Assembly: GCA_019348265.1 (NCBI GenBank)
Contig: JAHWJV010000002.1
Location: 1 to 36,522, forward strand
DNA from: Gemmatimonadota bacterium
GTDB taxonomy: Bacteria; Gemmatimonadota; Gemmatimonadetes; Longimicrobiales; Longimicrobiaceae
DNA length: 36,522 nt
Direction: 5' to 3'
Within the stretch, counting starts at the first letter, position 1, and every line of letters begins with the position of its first letter. The notes beneath the pieces are model-generated. The model worked only from the letters and a program-made list of their open reading frames with translations. It did not search any database and was not told where the DNA came from. A program made the translations under genes and the position numbers. Positions 1 through 8,020 of the stretch are shown here, piece after piece.

Positions 1-732
1 GAGGTAGCTCTTCGCACCCACCGAGAGGATGTCGTACATCACGATCGGCTCCCCGAAGCTCGGCGCCTCCGCCAGTCGCACGTTCCGTGGGATCGTGGTT
101 CGGTATACCTTCGGGCCGAAGTACTCCTTCGCCTCGTCCGCGACCTGCTTCGAAAGGTTCAGGCGGTGATCGTACATGGTGAGCAGCACGCCCTCGATCT
201 GCAGCGAAGGGTTGAGGTTCTTCTGCACGATCCGCACGGTATTCAGCAGCTGAGAAAGTCCCTCGAGCGCGTAGAATTCGGATTGTATCGGGATCATCAC
301 CGCGTCCGCGGCGGCGAGCGTGTTCAGCGTGAGCATCCCCAGCGAGGGAGGCGCATCGATGAGGATGAAGTCATAGTCGTCCCGGACCGAAGCGAGCGCG
401 TCGCGCAGGATCGTCTCGCGGCCCTTGCGGCTGACCAGCTCCACCTCGACGCCCACCAGGTCTCGAGTGGCCGGCGCCACGGCCAGGTAGGGAAAGTGCA
501 CCCCCGGGACGACGACGTCCCCGAGGGGTACCCCCTCCACCAGCACGTCGTATAGCGAGCCCTGGATCTGCTCCTTCTTCACCCCCAGTCCGCTCGTCGC
601 GTTCGCCTGGGGATCCACGTCCACAACCAGCGTGCGCTTCTCCGCCACGGCCAGGCAGGCGCCGAGGTTGATGGCGGTCGTCGTCTTGCCCACCCCGCCC
701 TTCTGGTTCGCAATGGCAATGATGCGGGACAC
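1..732 (-). CDS. parA: ParA/Soj chromosome-partitioning ATPase (3' end cut by window edge)
   Basis: Deviant Walker-A ATPase that works with ParB and parS to segregate the replicated origin. The start is a GTG at 732 preceded by a GGAG about 9 bases upstream. The frame stays open for 244 codons to base 1, so only some 10-15 C-terminal residues of a usual 250-260 aa Soj protein are missing. Visible motifs are KGGVGKTT at residues 11-18 (deviant P-loop with the signature lysine), VDVDPQAN (A' motif) and LIDAPPS (Walker B). parB is expected just beyond the left edge. A parS-like site lies about 80 bases upstream of the start, between this gene and mnmG, as is common near origins. Family assignment is firm. 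The role in chromosome rather than plasmid partition rests on the neighbouring mnmG and parS sites. Confidence 0.95.
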   Translation of the reverse strand, partial: MSRIIAIANQKGGVGKTTTAINLGACLAVAEKRTLVVDVDPQANATSGLGVKKEQIQGSLYDVLVEGVPLGDVVVPGVHFPYLAVAPATRDLVGVEVELVSRKGRETILRDALASVRDDYDFILIDAPPSLGMLTLNTLAAADAVMIPIQSEFYALEGLSQLLNTVRIVQKNLNPSLQIEGVLLTMYDHRLNLSKQVADEAKEYFGPKVYRTTIPRNVRLAEAPSFGEPIVMYDILSVGAKSYL

Positions 733-768
733 CGGGCTCTTTCTCCATGAGGGTAGGTAGGCGGCGCC

Positions 769-798
769 AATATAACCCGCGCGGTCCGCGTCAGTCTA
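769..798 (-). promoter_or_regulatory. Candidate sigma-70 promoter for parA
   Basis: On the minus strand TAGACT (793-798), an 18-bp spacer and TATATT (769-774) form a plausible -35/-10 pair about 37 bases before the parA GTG. The -10 is good and the -35 matches 4 of 6 consensus bases. The parS-like site lies 14 bp upstream, so ParB spreading could affect this promoter. This is a pattern match only. Confidence 0.4.
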
Positions 799-811
799 GC
801 GACGGGCCGTA

Positions 812-827
812 TGTTTCACGTGGAACA
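812..827. promoter_or_regulatory. parS: parS-like ParB-binding site 1
   Basis: The 16-mer TGTTTCACGTGGAACA matches the widely conserved parS consensus (TGTTTCACGTGAAACA) at 15 of 16 positions. It is palindromic except for one base pair. It sits between parA and mnmG, where parS sites are usual. Confidence 0.85.
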
Positions 828-833
828 GGTAGC

Positions 834-972
834 GGGGAAGGAGGGAAGGAAGAATCAAGAGGGAAAGGAAGAACGGACAGCAGGCCGAGGAGCACGACGG
901 CTGCGGACCAGCACCCGGACTATGCCGAGACCCCGCTCTACCCTCTTTCCTCTTCCCTCTTCCTTATCTTCT
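834..972. repeat. Purine/pyrimidine array pair (GGAAGAG-type units) at the mnmG 3' end
   Basis: A purine-rich arm (834-875, units like GGAAGAG and GGAAAGA) faces a pyrimidine-rich arm (941-972) whose reverse complement carries similar units. The right arm overlaps the last codons of mnmG, giving its Lys/Arg/Glu-rich tail. This is the least regular of the heptad arrays in the window. Confidence 0.55.
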
Positions 973-2839
973 TGACCTCCATCACCAGGTTCTGCAGGTC
1001 GTTCGGGGAGACGCCCGGGATGCGCGAGGCCTGGCCGAGAGTGGTCGGTCGCACCCGCGACAGCTTCTGGCGCGCCTCCGTGGAGAGGGAGAGGAACCCG
1101 TCGTAGCCGAGGTCGGCCGGGAGGGCGAAATCGCCCTGGCGCTGGACGGTGGCGGCCCGTCGCCGCTCGCGCCCCAGGTAGCCCTCGTAACGCAGCTCCA
1201 TCTCGGCGCCCGCGAGAACTTCTTCGAGCTCCGCGTCCGAGCTGGCGTCGAAGGGGGCGGCATCCGCGACGGCCTCCAGCAGGCCCGCGATCGGGATGCC
1301 AGGGCGGCGCAGCAGGGCGGCCAGTCGCGTCGGCTCCCGCAGCGGCGCGGAGCCCACCGTCTCCAGGAAATGGTTGACGCGCTCGGGAGCGGCACTGGTC
1401 TCTTCCAGCCATGCGCCCACCCGGTCCGCGAGCTCCAGCCGCTCGTCCAGGCGGCGGCGCTGGGCGTCGCTGAGCAACCCGGTGGCGGCGGCGAGTGGGC
1501 CCAATCGCGCGATTGCGTTGTCCTGCCGCAGGAGAAGGCGGAATTCCGCGCGCGAGGTGAATAGCCGATACGGTTCGTCCGTCCCCTTGGTGACCAGGTC
1601 GTCGAGCAGCACGCCGATGAAGGCGCGGTCGCGCTCCAGGACGACCGGCTCCCGATCCAGCGCCTGCAACGCCGCGTTCGCTCCGCCTATCAGCCCCTGC
1701 CCCGCCGCCTCCTCGTACCCCGTGGTCCCGTTCACCTGCCCCGCCAGGAAGAGCCCCTCCAGCGCCTTGCTCTCCAGGGTGGGATGCAGCTGGTGGGGGG
1801 GATAGTAGTCGTACTCGATGGCGTAGCCCATCTTCGTCATACGAACCTTCTCCAGCCCGGGCAGGCTGCGCAGCATCGCGAGCTGCACCTCCAGAGGAAG
1901 CGAGGTGGACAGGCCGTTGACGTACATCTCGCTGGTCTCGAGTCCCTCCGGCTCAAGGAAGATCTGGTGGCGCACCGCGTCGGGGAACTTGACGATCTTG
2001 TCCTCGATCGAGGGGCAATAGCGGGGGCCCCGCCCCGCGATCTCGCCGCCGTACAGCGCGGACCGGGAGAGGTTCTCCTGCACAACCTCCTTGAGCTGGT
2101 CACCCGTCCAGGTGATCCAGCAGGGGAGCTGCGGAAGTAACGGCTCCCGCGCCCACTGCGAGAGCCGGTACTCGGGATTCTCGCCGTGCTGCACCTGCAA
2201 CGACGACGTGTCCACCGAGCGCCCGTCGATCCGCGGAGGCGTGCCGGTCTTGAAGCGCGCGACCTCCAGCCCGAGTGCCTCCAGCTGCTCCGCGAGGTTG
2301 ACCGAAGGAGCGTCCCCCGCCCTTCCCGCCCCGACGGTCGGAACGCCGCCGACATGGATTCTGCCGCGAAGAAAGGTCCCGGCCGTGAGCACCACCGCCC
2401 GCGAAGCGAAGTCGATCCCGGACTCGGTGCGTACCCCGGCCACGCGGGCGCCGTCCAGGCGCAGCGATCCCACCATCCCCTGGAAGAGGGAGAGGGACGG
2501 GTTGGCTTCGAGGAGCGAGCGCGCGGCGCGGGGATATAGTCCGCGGTCGCATTGCATGCGCGGCGCCCACACGGCGGGACCCTTCGACCGGTTCAACATG
2601 CGGAACTGGATACGAGCGCGGTCGGTCGCGCGCGCCATGACGCCGCCCATCGCGTCGACTTCACGGACCACGGTCCCCTTCGCCACCCCGCCGATCGCGG
2701 GGTTGCAGCTCATCTGCCCGACGGCCTCCAGGTTGGGCGTGATCAGCAGCGTCCGGGCGCCGAGCCGCGCCGACGCAGCGGCGGCCTCCACCCCGGCGTG
2801 TCCCCCACCGATCACAATCACCTCGTAAGTCCTCTCCAT
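938..2839 (-). CDS. mnmG: MnmG (GidA), tRNA U34 carboxymethylaminomethyl synthesis subunit
   Basis: FAD-binding partner of MnmE. Together they install the cmnm5/nm5 modification at wobble uridine 34 of tRNAs in the cytosol. The ATG at 2839, behind AGGAG, gives 633 aa, close to the family norm of about 630; the longer open frame upstream lacks homology and is not used. Seen in order: the N-terminal dinucleotide-binding motif GGGHAG near residue 10, the GidA signatures SCNPAIGG and GPAVWAPRMQCDR, GTTGYEEAAGQG in the middle, and a C-terminal helical domain with SRIPGVSPND. The last residues are an unusual Lys/Arg/Glu-rich tail encoded by repeat-like DNA. parA follows on the same strand but about 200 bp away with its own promoter and a parS site. 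rsmG, often the next gene, is absent. MnmE is encoded 2 kb away. Confidence 0.97.
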   Translation of the reverse strand: MERTYEVIVIGGGHAGVEAAAASARLGARTLLITPNLEAVGQMSCNPAIGGVAKGTVVREVDAMGGVMARATDRARIQFRMLNRSKGPAVWAPRMQCDRGLYPRAARSLLEANPSLSLFQGMVGSLRLDGARVAGVRTESGIDFASRAVVLTAGTFLRGRIHVGGVPTVGAGRAGDAPSVNLAEQLEALGLEVARFKTGTPPRIDGRSVDTSSLQVQHGENPEYRLSQWAREPLLPQLPCWITWTGDQLKEVVQENLSRSALYGGEIAGRGPRYCPSIEDKIVKFPDAVRHQIFLEPEGLETSEMYVNGLSTSLPLEVQLAMLRSLPGLEKVRMTKMGYAIEYDYYPPHQLHPTLESKALEGLFLAGQVNGTTGYEEAAGQGLIGGANAALQALDREPVVLERDRAFIGVLLDDLVTKGTDEPYRLFTSRAEFRLLLRQDNAIARLGPLAAATGLLSDAQRRRLDERLELADRVGAWLEETSAAPERVNHFLETVGSAPLREPTRLAALLRRPGIPIAGLLEAVADAAPFDASSDAELEEVLAGAEMELRYEGYLGRERRRAATVQRQGDFALPADLGYDGFLSLSTEARQKLSRVRPTTLGQASRIPGVSPNDLQNLVMEVKKIRKREEERG

Positions 2840-2925
2840 CGCTCTCCTGGACGTTCGCTGCGGCTCGACCGTGGAGTGCCTATAACCCGGGCGAGGCGGG
2901 CGGTTCCTCGCTCGGCCGGCAGGAT

Positions 2926-2941
2926 TGTTCCACGTGGAACC
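2926..2941. promoter_or_regulatory. parS: parS-like ParB-binding site 2
   Basis: TGTTCCACGTGGAACC has a perfect 14-bp palindromic core, GTTCCACGTGGAAC, and matches the parS consensus at 13 of 16 positions. It lies 87 bp upstream of the mnmG start, so the two parS-like sites bracket mnmG. Confidence 0.75.
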
Positions 2942-3054
2942 CCGGCGACGGGATCGTTTCCGCACCTTCGGAGTGTAAGACCAAGCAGGTGCCGCAGATG
3001 GCATATGGATTGCACCCGAGCTGGAAAACCAGGCCCCGAACCGAGGAGCGCAGC

Positions 3055-3495
3055 ATGGACGAGCAGGAACAGGGAATGGGCGGCGCGGCGAACATGCCGC
3101 CGTTCGGCCGCGAGTCCATGGGCCGCACCGAAGGCGCGCCGTACGACTACGCTGATGAGGACGAGACGCCGCTCCGCGCGCGCAGGCGCCCCGGCGGGCC
3201 GCGCGAGCGGATCAACGATGCGCTCTTCGAGATGGCGGAGCGCGTGCAGATGGCGGCCGACCGGCTCGGAGAGCTAGCGGACGACCGCTTCGGCGATGAA
3301 GACGGCGCGGCGGGCCGCGCGGGAGCGCTGGTCCAGGACCTCGCCGCCCGGCTCGACGGGGTCGCTGACTACCTGCGGAGCAGCGACGTCGACAGCGTCC
3401 GCGACGGGCTCGAGCGCCAGGTTCGCGAGAAGCCCATCCACTCGGTGCTGATCGCGGTAGCGGCCGGGTGGGTCGCCGGGAAGATCATCCGCTGA
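3055..3495 (+). CDS. YqjD/DUF883-like small membrane-anchored protein
   Basis: A 146-aa protein starting at the ATG after GAGGAG (3042-3047). Residues 1-50 are Gly/Pro/Arg/Asp-rich and look disordered. The middle is amphipathic helix (MAERVQMAADRLGEL, LVQDLAARLDGVADYLR). The C-terminus has REKPIHSVLIAVAAGWVAGK, a single short membrane helix typical of the ElaB/YqjD/DUF883 group, whose E. coli members are inner-membrane, ribosome-associated, stress-induced proteins. It opens a tight set: the next start is 12 bases downstream, followed by an overlapping third gene and acylphosphatase. Gene order resembles the enterobacterial yqjC-D-E cluster. Function beyond membrane association is not shown by the sequence. 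Confidence 0.8.
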   Translation: MDEQEQGMGGAANMPPFGRESMGRTEGAPYDYADEDETPLRARRRPGGPRERINDALFEMAERVQMAADRLGELADDRFGDEDGAAGRAGALVQDLAARLDGVADYLRSSDVDSVRDGLERQVREKPIHSVLIAVAAGWVAGKIIR

Positions 3496-3506
3496 ACACC
3501 AGGATC

Positions 3507-3998
3507 GTGAACGGCACCGGCGCCGCGGGGGAACCGGACCCAGACGAGCCCGAGCCCTCGCTCGGTGGTCTGCTCCGTGACCTCGCCGGCGAGACGCAGG
3601 AGCTGTTCCGCCAGGAGGTGGAGCTGGTCCGGGCGGAGCTCGGGGATGGCGTCCGGCGCACCGCCGCTGGTGTGAGTTGGGTCGCCGCCGGAGCGGCGAT
3701 CGTCCTCATCGCCATGCTGGTGCTGCTCGCGGCGCTGGTCGTTGGGCTGGGTGACCTTCTCGACAGCTACCTGCTCTCCACGCTGATCGTCGGCCTTCTC
3801 TTCGTCCTGATCGGCGCGGCGCTCGCGATCACCAACGCCGCGGCCAGACGGAGACGGGAACCGGCCCTGCGCGCCGCCATCGGCACCTTGCACGCAGACA
3901 AGCGATGGGCCGGGGCGGAGGTGCAGCAGCTGACGCACGATCTTACCCGCCCTCCGAGTGAGGGACCCAGGAGGAGCAAACATGGACAGGATGGATGA
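3507..3998 (+). CDS. YqjE/Holin-X-like (phage holin superfamily III) membrane protein
   Basis: A 163-aa protein with an acidic N-terminal stretch, then a helix containing ELFRQEVELVRAEL, then two membrane helices separated by a short loop (roughly residues 52-77 and 85-110), and a basic tail starting AARRRREPALRAA. This is the layout of the YqjE/DUF1469 family, sometimes called Actinobacterial Holin-X. The holin name reflects similarity, not proven lysis activity. The start is uncertain: GTG 3507 is preferred, with a weak AGGA close by, and GTG 3468 would overlap the previous gene. Its end overlaps the next gene by 17 bases, implying coupled translation. With its neighbours it probably forms an envelope-associated module. 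Confidence 0.75.
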   Translation: MNGTGAAGEPDPDEPEPSLGGLLRDLAGETQELFRQEVELVRAELGDGVRRTAAGVSWVAAGAAIVLIAMLVLLAALVVGLGDLLDSYLLSTLIVGLLFVLIGAALAITNAAARRRREPALRAAIGTLHADKRWAGAEVQQLTHDLTRPPSEGPRRSKHGQDG

Positions 3999-4458
3999 AG
4001 GGCTCAGGGGTGCCGAGGTACACACCCATATCGGGATGGGTCCCCGGCAGCACCACGACGGCGTCGACGGGCTCGAGGAGCTTTCCGAGGCGGGTGGCGA
4101 GGCACGAAGTGGGCGCGCCCGGAACTTCGCGAACGAGGCGCGGCAGCGTGCTGCAGGGGCGCTGGGCCGCGCTGCGAGCGGGCTGGACGAGCGCACCGGC
4201 GTGGTCCGTCTGGTCCGGGAGAATCCGCTCGCCGCAGTCGGGGTCGCGTTCGCGGTCGGGTTCCTGGTGGCTGGGAAGAGTCAATCCGAGGGGCGCTTCG
4301 GGAGGGCGAAGCAGCAGCTGCGCGGCGCGATCATCGGAGCGATCAGCGCGGCCGTGGCCCAGGAGACGCGTAACCTGGCTGGCATTTTTGGCGACGACGA
4401 GGACGAGGAGGAGGAGCGCCCGACCGGGCGCCGACCGCGCCGCCCACGCGAGTACTGA
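3982..4458 (+). CDS. Second YqjD/DUF883-like protein with acidic-basic tail
   Basis: A 158-aa protein starting at ATG 3982 behind AGGAGGAG. Residues around 40-70 form a charged helix (ARNFANEARQRAAGALGRAA). VRENPLAAVGVAFAVGFLVAG around residue 80-100 is the classic DUF883 membrane-anchor signature. After it come a helix and an alternating acidic stretch (DDEDEEEE) with an Arg/Pro-rich end. It is probably a paralogue of the first gene in this set. The two flank the YqjE-like gene, an arrangement consistent with a membrane-tethered complex. No enzymatic motif is visible. Confidence 0.72.
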   Translation: MDRMDEGLRGAEVHTHIGMGPRQHHDGVDGLEELSEAGGEARSGRARNFANEARQRAAGALGRAASGLDERTGVVRLVRENPLAAVGVAFAVGFLVAGKSQSEGRFGRAKQQLRGAIIGAISAAVAQETRNLAGIFGDDEDEEEERPTGRRPRRPREY

Positions 4459-4472
4459 GGGCGGAGCAGCGA

Positions 4473-4742
4473 ATGCCAGCACGCCGCTTCCGCGTTCAGG
4501 GGAGGGTCCAGGGTGTCGGCTTCCGCTGGTGGACGCGGTCCCTGGCCAGCGAGGTCGGGCTCACCGGGAGCGTGCGCAATCTTCCTGACGGCTCGGTTGA
4601 AATCTGTGCACAGGGCAGCGAGAGCGCGCTGACGCAACTCCGCGCAAGGCTCGATTCCGGCCCGCCTGGCGCCGAAGTCGACTCCGTCGAGGAAGAGCCC
4701 GCGGCGGAGGCTCCTACGGGCGGCTTCGACATCCTCCACTGA
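4473..4742 (+). CDS. acyP: Acylphosphatase
   Basis: An 89-aa enzyme of the usual acylphosphatase length that hydrolyses carboxyl-phosphate bonds such as that of acetyl phosphate or 1,3-bisphosphoglycerate. It has the phosphate-binding loop GRVQGVGFRWW (residues 10-20), whose arginine is catalytic, and GSVRNLPDGSVEI (residues 32-44), with the catalytic asparagine at position 36. The start ATG follows GGCGGAG. It begins 14 bases after the upstream gene and is probably co-transcribed with the YqjD/E-like set. That link looks positional rather than functional. A symmetrical hairpin follows the stop. Confidence 0.95.
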   Translation: MPARRFRVQGRVQGVGFRWWTRSLASEVGLTGSVRNLPDGSVEICAQGSESALTQLRARLDSGPPGAEVDSVEEEPAAEAPTGGFDILH

Positions 4743-4769
4743 CGCTCCCGAACACATCCCGAATAGAAC

Positions 4770-4796
4770 GGCGCTCAGAATTCGCTCCTGAGCGCC
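4770..4796. terminator. Hairpin between convergent acyP and mnmE
   Basis: GGCGCTCAG (4770-4778) and CTGAGCGCC (4788-4796) form a perfect 9-bp stem with a 9-base loop. It lies between the ends of two convergent genes. There is no clear U-run on either side, so bidirectional termination is inferred. Confidence 0.55.
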
Positions 4797-4874
4797 GATC
4801 TCGCGTCCGCCATACGTCCGGGCTGCCCCGGGCCCCGCAAACGCTCTGCGCGCCTCCTCCGCGGTTTTCCGCCG

Positions 4875-6257
4875 CTACTTACCGATGCAGAACTGGGCGA
4901 AGAGCTGCCCGAGGACCTCGTCGGGGGTGACGGCCCCGATGAGCTCCTCCAGATGATCGCGGGCCGCCGCGAGGTGGGTCGCGGCGATCTCCGGCGGGAC
5001 GTCACCGTCCACGGCCGTGACGAAGCTCGTGAGCTCGTCCATGGCCGAGCCCAGTGCGCGGGCGTGCCGCTCGCGTGTGACGAGCGGAGCCTCGCCGGGC
5101 TCGCCCAGGATTCCTCCGAAAGCAAGCCGCAGCAGCTCCTCCCGCAGTCGAGCGAGGCCGGTGCCGTCCACGACGGACACGGCGATCGCAGGAGGCGAGC
5201 CGTTGACCGGTGCGGACCCGGGGCGGCGGGCCCCGAGCTCGTCCGCCTTGGTCCTGACGAGTAGGGCATGCGAAGGGTCGACGCCGGCGAGAAAGCCGAG
5301 CTCAGCCGGGTCGAGATCTCGCGCTGCGTCAGCGCAGAACAGGACGATGTTGGCGGCGCGGAGGTAGCGCCGGGCGACTTCGATACCGATGCCTTCCACC
5401 CGGTCCGTCGTCTCGCGAAGCCCGGCCGTATCGGCGAGTCGAAAGGGATACCCGTCGAGTACGATGGAAGCTTCCAGCGCGTCGCGCGTCGTTCCGGGGA
5501 TCTCGGTGACGATCGCCCGCTCGGTACCCAGCAGTGCGTTGAACAGAGAGGACTTCCCGGAGTTGGGCAGACCCGCCAGGACGACCAGCGCCCCTTCGCG
5601 CAGCATCTCCCCCTGTGGAGCGGTCGCGAGGAGGGTGCGGATCCTCGCGGTAATCTCACGGGCCGCGGCCGCGGTGCGGGCGGGCGGGACGGGTGGCTCG
5701 TCCTCTTCCGGGAAGTCGATGGAGTAGGTGAGGAGCGCCTCCACGTGCAGGATCGCGGCGCGCAGCTCTTCGATTCGCCTGGAAAGGCCGCGCTCCATCT
5801 GGAAGATCGCCGCCCGGTGCAGCGCGGGCGAGCGTCCCTCGACCAGGTCGAGCACCGCCTCTGCCTGCAGGAGGTCGAGCTTTCCGTTGTCGAGCGCGCG
5901 GTGGGTGAACTCGCCGGGCCGGGCGACGACCGCGCCGGCGGCGCAGACGGCCGCAAGCACCAGCTGCGGTGTCAGGACGCCGCCGTGCGTGGAGATCTCG
6001 ACCGTGTCCTCACCCGTGTAGCTGTGCGGCGCGGGGAAGTAGGAGACGAGTGCGCGATCGACGAGATCGCCCGTGTCGGGGTGGCGCACGACGAGCAGCC
6101 GCTGAACGCGCGGGGCGGGGGGCTCGGCCCCCAGCGCCGGGCACACCCGCAGCAGACAGCCGGCGGCATCCGCCCCGGAGATTCGTACGAGCGCTACCGC
6201 GCCGCGGCCCGCCGGGGTAGCGATAGCCGCGATGGTCGTGGCGAGGGAGCTGGGCAT
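4875..6257 (-). CDS. mnmE: MnmE (TrmE), tRNA modification GTPase
   Basis: GTPase partner of MnmG in wobble-uridine modification. At 460 aa it is full length. The N-terminal tetrahydrofolate-binding domain is residues 1-118 (TIAAIATPAGRGAVALVRISG, HGG at 91-93), followed by a helical domain. The G domain is inserted around residues 225-385: P-loop GLPNSGKS (229-236), G2 GTTRD (255-259), G3 DTAGL (276-280) and TKAD as G4. The C-terminus is CIGK, the invariant motif with the essential cysteine. The ATG start has no obvious Shine-Dalgarno. It lies 48 bases behind the TerB-like gene and may be the last gene of that transcript. In many origin regions mnmE follows yidC directly; here about 9 kb of mostly plus-strand genes separates them. 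Confidence 0.97.
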   Translation of the reverse strand: MPSSLATTIAAIATPAGRGAVALVRISGADAAGCLLRVCPALGAEPPAPRVQRLLVVRHPDTGDLVDRALVSYFPAPHSYTGEDTVEISTHGGVLTPQLVLAAVCAAGAVVARPGEFTHRALDNGKLDLLQAEAVLDLVEGRSPALHRAAIFQMERGLSRRIEELRAAILHVEALLTYSIDFPEEDEPPVPPARTAAAAREITARIRTLLATAPQGEMLREGALVVLAGLPNSGKSSLFNALLGTERAIVTEIPGTTRDALEASIVLDGYPFRLADTAGLRETTDRVEGIGIEVARRYLRAANIVLFCADAARDLDPAELGFLAGVDPSHALLVRTKADELGARRPGSAPVNGSPPAIAVSVVDGTGLARLREELLRLAFGGILGEPGEAPLVTRERHARALGSAMDELTSFVTAVDGDVPPEIAATHLAAARDHLEELIGAVTPDEVLGQLFAQFCIGK

Positions 6258-6305
6258 GGGGGAGAATGACGCCGCCGGCGCGCGGGAGCAAGCGCCGCGG
6301 AGCGG

Positions 6306-6782
6306 CTACTCGAGGCGAGACCTCGCGGCGGCGGCGGCCTTGGCGGCGGAAAGCTCCGCCGGCTGCAGGTCCAGGAGGTTGGCGATCTTGCGCGTGAGGT
6401 AGTGCTCGTGGTCCGCGATATCGCCATCAGCGAGAACGAGGCCCCACATACTCTCCGCGAGCGACATCTTCTGCTCGAAGTCGTACCCGGTGCGCAGCAG
6501 CGTGGTGAACCGGTGGTGGTCGATCGAAGCGCTGCGCTCGGACTCCGCCAGCTGGAGAAGCTCCCGCCCCGCCGCCGCGTCCAACGAAAAGTGGCTGACG
6601 AGCACTGACTCCAGGTGCTCGCGCTCCGCCTGCGAGAACTCGCCGTCCGCATGCGCGATCTCCAGCAGGAGCGCGCACGCGGCGACATGCCGCGCGTCCG
6701 CCCTGGCCGCGCCGTTCAGCTCTGGCTCATCGGAGCCCGTGCTCCCGGACCCGAAGAGTGCGCGAATCGACTCGAGGAACAT
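6306..6782 (-). CDS. TerB-like (tellurite-resistance-domain) protein
   Basis: A 158-aa protein. Its body, from about residue 30, has two diagnostic acidic TerB motifs: EIAHADGEFSQAEREHL in the first half and LADGDIADHEHYLTRKIANL in the second, each able to bind metal. The N-terminus (MFLESIRALFG) may be a short amphipathic anchor. TerB-domain proteins are all-helical and are linked to metal or envelope stress. Tellurite resistance as such cannot be claimed for a lone copy. The ATG at 6782 follows the upstream gene by 17 bases and lacks a strong ribosome site, so coupling is likely. The order is winged-helix protein, exported protein, TerB-like, mnmE. Confidence 0.82.
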   Translation of the reverse strand: MFLESIRALFGSGSTGSDEPELNGAARADARHVAACALLLEIAHADGEFSQAEREHLESVLVSHFSLDAAAGRELLQLAESERSASIDHHRFTTLLRTGYDFEQKMSLAESMWGLVLADGDIADHEHYLTRKIANLLDLQPAELSAAKAAAAARSRLE

Positions 6783-6799
6783 GAAAGGGCTGCGACCGT

Positions 6800-8020
6800 T
6801 CAGCGTGGACGGGACGAGCCGGTCGCCACCAGGTCGTAGTACCGGCGGACGCGTCCCGAATCGTACTCCCCCACCAGCGTCGGCAGGCTCTGAAGGAGCT
6901 GTGCGCTCCGCCAGGGGGAGCTCGTCTGCGCGATCGGTACGGACGCCGGCCCGCGAAATACACTCCGGATGATGACGCTGCGCTCGTCCAGCGGAAGCCG
7001 CTTCACGTTCGCCAGGAAGGGATCGAGCTTCCCATCCCGCACGACATAATAGTCCACATTCGAGATGTAATAAGCCGAAACGCGCTCGCCCCGTGCGCGC
7101 AGGAAGCTCGCGATCGCCGGCAGAGCCCCGGCGCCGGCGAGGTCGCCCACTGCAGGGATCACCCCGTTTCGTAGCTGAAGGGAGCGGACGAACTGGAAGG
7201 AATGGTCGCTGGCGAGATAGCTCGCCTGCCGCCCGCCCATGTCCCGCTCCAGGATGAGCTGCCGGAGGCTCGGGTAGTGCGGCTGGGGAGCGCGCCCGAA
7301 GCTCTCGAATCGAAGCCCCAGCCCTTGCTCGGCGAAAGCGGAGTGGAAGCGGCGCAGCGTCCGCCACTCCCCTGAATCGATAGGGACACCGTATCCACGT
7401 ATCCGCTGCACCACGCGTGCGTGCGAATCCTCGAAGGCGGAGCGGAGAAGAGGAGTCCTGTCCAGGTACTCGACGATCGAGTCGATGGGCTCGGCGGGAT
7501 CGCGGGTCGCGGGCACCGGGCGTCCCGTGAGCAGCGCGAGGTACTCCAATCGGTCGCGAGAGAGCTCGAACAGAGACTTGAAGAGGAGGTGCTCGAGCAG
7601 ATTGTCCCGCCGGATATCCACCAGAATGGCGATGGCCGGTCGAATCCTGGCGATATAGGAGAAGTTCTGATCCGGGCCGACGCCGATATAGGCCCCGCCG
7701 CGCACGCCACGCGCGTCCAGCTCGTCCATCACGTGGAGATAGGAGCCCTCATTGGAGATGAGGTTGTCCGTATCGAAGAAGCCGCCTGGCTCGGAGAGCC
7801 GCGCAACCTGGGTGGCGAAGGCGGTGTCCGCCTGTACCGCCGCGGCCTCTCCGCGACCCTGTGCGCAAGCGGGGGCCAGCGGGAGAAGCAGGCCGAGGAG
7901 GAGCGGCAGCAGGCGAACCGCGGCGCGACGGCAGCGCGGCAGGCCGGGCGGTGCTGTCGGGGTCGATCGGAAGTAACGCACCGGGGAAGCTCCGGGACGG
8001 GGCTGTGCGCTGGAGGTCAC
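6800..8020 (-). CDS. Exported LIC_10091-like protein (Rossmann/methyltransferase-like fold)
   Basis: 406 aa starting at a GTG whose bases overlap the TGA of the upstream gene (GTGA). After a basic N-terminus there is a Leu-rich signal segment (about residues 35-50, LLPLLLGLLLPLAPACA), so it is secreted or membrane-tethered. The mature part resembles a family I know as LIC_10091-like/DUF7790, which has a SAM-methyltransferase-like fold. Its conserved region is DNLISNEGSYLHVMDEL, GGAYIGVGPDQNFSY and ILVDIRRDNLLEHLLFKSLF. A later stretch reads YYISNVDYYV. The Gly-rich GVGPDQNF and the acidic LVDIRRDN are where a nucleotide-binding fold would hold its ligand. The substrate is unknown and export makes use of SAM doubtful. 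The family name is from memory and not verified. Confidence 0.65.
   Translation of the reverse strand: MTSSAQPRPGASPVRYFRSTPTAPPGLPRCRRAAVRLLPLLLGLLLPLAPACAQGRGEAAAVQADTAFATQVARLSEPGGFFDTDNLISNEGSYLHVMDELDARGVRGGAYIGVGPDQNFSYIARIRPAIAILVDIRRDNLLEHLLFKSLFELSRDRLEYLALLTGRPVPATRDPAEPIDSIVEYLDRTPLLRSAFEDSHARVVQRIRGYGVPIDSGEWRTLRRFHSAFAEQGLGLRFESFGRAPQPHYPSLRQLILERDMGGRQASYLASDHSFQFVRSLQLRNGVIPAVGDLAGAGALPAIASFLRARGERVSAYYISNVDYYVVRDGKLDPFLANVKRLPLDERSVIIRSVFRGPASVPIAQTSSPWRSAQLLQSLPTLVGEYDSGRVRRYYDLVATGSSRPR

Noticed and set aside
2840-3004. N-terminal extension of mnmG to 3004
   Set aside because: The added 55 residues are Arg/Pro-rich, cross the parS site, and MnmG proteins start MERTYEV-like.
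3507-3998. Phage holin / prophage remnant
   Set aside because: Only a family resemblance; there are no other phage genes and the neighbours match a YqjD/E cluster.
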